From NCBI GenBank assembly GCA_041567315.1, contig JBFGCA010000089.1, positions 1-20,470 of the forward strand: DNA of 20,470 nt, in the 5' to 3' direction. Position numbers and translations under genes: made by a program. The notes beneath the pieces are model-generated. The model was given only the letters and a program-made list of their open reading frames with translations, did no database searches and was not told the origin of the DNA. Of this stretch, positions 17,861 to 20,470 are shown piece after piece (within the stretch, counting starts at the first letter, position 1; each line of letters starts with the position of its first letter). Source of the stretch: JBFGCA01 sp041567315. Lineage in GTDB: Bacteria > Acidobacteriota > Thermoanaerobaculia > Multivoradales > JAHEKO01.

Positions 17861-20413
17861 GTGAGTGATTCGTCGCTGGCGGGCGAACGCATTGGCCATA
17901 TCCGCCTGCTCGAGGTGCTGGCCACGGGCGGGATGGGGGAGGTCTATCTCGCCTTCGACGAGACGCTCAAGCGCACCGTCGCGGTCAAGGCGATCCGGGC
18001 CGAGGGCCGCCGGCGTCCGGAACTGAGGGAGCGTTTCCTCCAGGAGGCGCGCATCCTCTCGAAGCTCGACCATCCCAACATCTGCCGCATCTACGACTAC
18101 GTCACCGCCTCGGACACCGACTACCTGGTCCTCGAGCTGATCAAGGGGCGCACCCTCGGCGACGCGATCGCCCGGGGCTCGCTTGGCCGGTCGGCGCGCC
18201 TCGAAGTCGCGCAGACGCTGGCTACTGCCCTGGCCGCCGCCCATGCCTCGGGCGCGATCCACGGCGACCTCAAGCCGGGAAACGTGATGCTCACCCTCGA
18301 CGGCGAGGTCAAGATCCTCGATTTCGGTCTGGCGCGCCTGCGGGGCCCCGGTCCGGAACCTGTCGCTGGCAGCGCCGCTGACCAGCTGGCGGCACCCTCT
18401 CCCGCCGGCGCACCGGCGACCGCCCAGCCGCTGGCAGGCGCGGAGACCATCGACCAGAGGGCCCGATCCCTGCTGGCGATGCCTGCCCCTGCCCCGATGC
18501 AGGCAAGCGTCGATACGGATCGGCCGCTGAGGATCGTCGGCACGCCCCTCTACATGAGCCCCGAGCAGGCAGCCGGTGAAGCGGCCACCGCCGCCAGCGA
18601 CATGTACTCCTATGGCCTGCTGTTGCAGGAGCTCTTCACCGGCCGCCCAGCCCGCCCCGCCGGCGGCAGCCCGGCCGAGACCCTGTCGCGAGCGCGCAGC
18701 GGCGACACCACGCCGCTGGAAACCGGCCGTCGTCTCGACAAGGACCTCGCGGGCCTGATCCGCCGGCTCGAGTCGCCCGCGGCCTCGGCGCGACCCACGG
18801 CCGCGCAGGTGGTCGACGACCTGCGCTGGATCCGGGAGAAGCCCGGGCGGCGACGGCGCCGCGTGGCCGCCCTGGCGCTCCTGCTGGTGGCCCTGCTGGC
18901 CGGTCTCAAGTACACCCTCGATCTGCGCGCCGCCCGTGACGAGGCCGAGCACCGCCGCCAGCAGGCCGAGCAGCTGGTGGGCTTCATGCTCGGCGACCTC
19001 AAGTCCGAGCTCCAGTCGGTCGGCCGCCTCGACGCCATGGCCGGCACGCTGGACGAGGTGCTTCGCTACGTGGATTCGCTGCCGGAAGAGGGCATCTCGG
19101 ACCAGGATCTGGCGTTTCGCGCGCGGGCGCTCCGCCAGATCGGCGAGGTGCAGCGGCAGCGGGGCGATCTGCCGGGCGCCGCCGCGGCCTATGCCGAGGC
19201 CGCCCGCCTGACCGAGCTGCTGGCGGCGCGAGATCCCGAGCGGGCCGAGCGGCTGTTCGAGCTCGGCGAGAGCCACTTCTACGTCGGTCTCGTCCACCTG
19301 GAACGGGGCCACCTCGAAGCGGCGCTGGTCCCCTTCCTGCGCTACCACGAGGTCGCGCGCCGGCTGGCGGCCATGGATCCCGACAACAGCACCTGGCAGA
19401 TGGAGGTCGCCTACGCCGAGGGCAACCTCGGCGTGGTGCGGGAGCGGCAGGGTGATCTGACGGCGGCGCTCGATGCCTACCGAAGCTCGCTGGCGCTGAG
19501 GGAACAGGTCGTCGACCGCAATCCCGACCACGCCGTCTGGCTGCACGATCTGGCCGAGCAGCACAACCTGGCGGGCTACGTGCTGTTCAAGCTGGGAGAC
19601 CTGGCCGGGGCCCGCGAGCACTTCGAGGCCGATCTCGACTTGTCCGAGGAGCTGCTGACCCGCGACCCCCGCAGCGCCCGATTCCGGCGCAAGGTGGCCA
19701 GGTCGCACGCCTTCCTGGGCCTGCTCGAGGAAGTAGAAGGCGACGCCGCGAGCGCGCTGCGCCGCTACCGCGCCGAGGAGACCCTGGCGCGAGAGCTGGT
19801 GGCGCTCGAGCCCGACAACGCCCACTGGCGGCGGCAGCTGGCGATCAACGGCCTCACCGTCGGCCGGATGCTGAGGCTCCGGGGCGACCTGCCGGCCGCC
19901 GAGGAGCTGCTGCGCGCGAGCCAAGAGACCCTCACCGCGATCGCCGCCGCCGATTCCTCGGACCCCCAGTGGCGGCGAGAGCTGGCAGCCGCCCGGCTGG
20001 AGCTGGGCGCCATCCTGCTCGCCGCCGGGCGCGCTACGGACGCCGAGCAGGAGGCGCGCGACGCACTCTCGCTGGTCGAGCCGATCGCCGCGGCGGCGCC
20101 GGATCGCCGCGTCTGCCTGCGGCTGGGCGGCGCCCACCTGCTGCTCGGGCGCAGCCTGGCGGCGCAATCGCTGCCTGGAGGCGCCGAAGCACTGGGGCGC
20201 GCCGCCGCCACCGTGGGGCCCTGCGTGGAGCGGTTCGGCGACCCCCTGCTGCTGGAGCTGTGGGCGCGCGTGCTGCTCCGCCAGGGGCGCCTCGAGGAGG
20301 CGGCCCCGGTCGTCGAGCGGCTCTACCGTATCGGCGTCCGCCGCCCCGCCCTGATGGAGCTGGCGGCAGCGGCGGGGCTGCTGCCGGAGAACGTCGAAGC
20401 GCCCGCCGGGTGA
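17861..20413 (+). CDS. Transmembrane Hanks-type Ser/Thr protein kinase with C-terminal TPR domain
   Basis: This 850-aa protein starts at a GTG without a clear ribosome site; the N-terminus ERIGHIRLLEVLATGGMGEVYLAFDE is the usual kinase beginning. K43 in VAVKAI is the ATP lysine. The catalytic loop is H134-G135-D136 LKPGN, with Gly instead of the common Arg (non-RD type). DFG starts at D154 and the SPE motif is at 233-235. The roughly 80 residues between them, rich in Pro and Ala, make the activation segment about 50 residues longer than usual. A basic stretch RRRRR precedes one TM at about 334-350. TPR-like helical repeats with recurrent GDLxxA motifs fill about 400-830 and would be extracytoplasmic if the kinase is cytoplasmic. 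A GCCCGCC/GGCGGGT hairpin (20401-20421) overlaps the stop, without a T-run. Substrates are unknown. Confidence 0.9.
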   Translation: MSDSSLAGERIGHIRLLEVLATGGMGEVYLAFDETLKRTVAVKAIRAEGRRRPELRERFLQEARILSKLDHPNICRIYDYVTASDTDYLVLELIKGRTLGDAIARGSLGRSARLEVAQTLATALAAAHASGAIHGDLKPGNVMLTLDGEVKILDFGLARLRGPGPEPVAGSAADQLAAPSPAGAPATAQPLAGAETIDQRARSLLAMPAPAPMQASVDTDRPLRIVGTPLYMSPEQAAGEAATAASDMYSYGLLLQELFTGRPARPAGGSPAETLSRARSGDTTPLETGRRLDKDLAGLIRRLESPAASARPTAAQVVDDLRWIREKPGRRRRRVAALALLLVALLAGLKYTLDLRAARDEAEHRRQQAEQLVGFMLGDLKSELQSVGRLDAMAGTLDEVLRYVDSLPEEGISDQDLAFRARALRQIGEVQRQRGDLPGAAAAYAEAARLTELLAARDPERAERLFELGESHFYVGLVHLERGHLEAALVPFLRYHEVARRLAAMDPDNSTWQMEVAYAEGNLGVVRERQGDLTAALDAYRSSLALREQVVDRNPDHAVWLHDLAEQHNLAGYVLFKLGDLAGAREHFEADLDLSEELLTRDPRSARFRRKVARSHAFLGLLEEVEGDAASALRRYRAEETLARELVALEPDNAHWRRQLAINGLTVGRMLRLRGDLPAAEELLRASQETLTAIAAADSSDPQWRRELAAARLELGAILLAAGRATDAEQEARDALSLVEPIAAAAPDRRVCLRLGGAHLLLGRSLAAQSLPGGAEALGRAAATVGPCVERFGDPLLLELWARVLLRQGRLEEAAPVVERLYRIGVRRPALMELAAAAGLLPENVEAPAG

Positions 20414-20459
20414 AGGCGGGTCGAGATAGGAGACAGATCACTTCGAAAGGAGGCCGACG

Positions 20460-20470
20460 ATGCTGACGAG
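20460..20470 (+). CDS. Start of an unidentified gene, cut by window edge
   Basis: A textbook ribosome site GAAAGGAGG (20445-20453) is followed after six bases by ATG CTG ACG at 20460. Only three full codons are visible, so no product can be named. It lies 46 bp after the kinase stop and is probably co-transcribed with it. Confidence 0.6.

Overview
The window is very GC-rich, Gram-negative-type bacterial DNA carrying an alpha-glucan (starch/maltodextrin) utilisation locus. The organism has signal peptides, an outer-membrane beta-barrel protein ending in Phe, and a Hanks-type Ser/Thr kinase fused to TPRs. An Acidobacteriota (Thermoanaerobaculia-like) or similar deep Gram-negative lineage is plausible, but this is an inference from gene style and not a phylogeny.

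Left part (1-4933). The 5' two thirds of a secreted multidomain pullulanase run leftwards off the window edge. Next comes a FixJ/NarL-type response regulator on the minus strand and, diverging from it across about 34 bp, a membrane histidine kinase with a PilJ/NarX-like sensor and a PAS domain on the plus strand.

Centre (4934-15926). A long plus-strand, operon-like series follows: exported GH13 alpha-amylase, MalK-type ATPase, MalE-type binding protein, an unusually long MalF-type permease (660 aa), MalG-type permease, a secreted glucodextranase-C/DOMON-like protein, a 743-aa predicted outer-membrane barrel, and a second DOMON-like secreted protein. Spacing is from -4 to +30 bp, except for a 109-bp gap before the last gene, which holds a perfect 16-bp-stem hairpin.

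Right part (15936-20470). A second secreted GH13 enzyme lies on the minus strand and converges on the operon. A 251-bp divergent intergenic region then separates it from an 850-aa Ser/Thr kinase-TPR receptor on the plus strand. The first bases of another gene with a perfect Shine-Dalgarno sequence lie at the right edge.

How the parts fit (inference). Pullulanase and the two GH13 enzymes cut branched alpha-glucan outside the cytoplasm. The DOMON-like proteins and the barrel would capture oligosaccharides and pass them through the outer membrane, and MalEFGK would import them. The motif TAGGTAG occurs upstream of each of the three glucan-degradation transcription units, always in the direction of the gene. 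It is a candidate operator for the response regulator encoded in the locus. The most unusual items are this shared motif, the sensor-like N-terminal extension of the MalF permease, the barrel flanked by two DOMON-like proteins in place of SusCD or LamB, and the kinase with an enlarged activation loop and an HGD catalytic loop.
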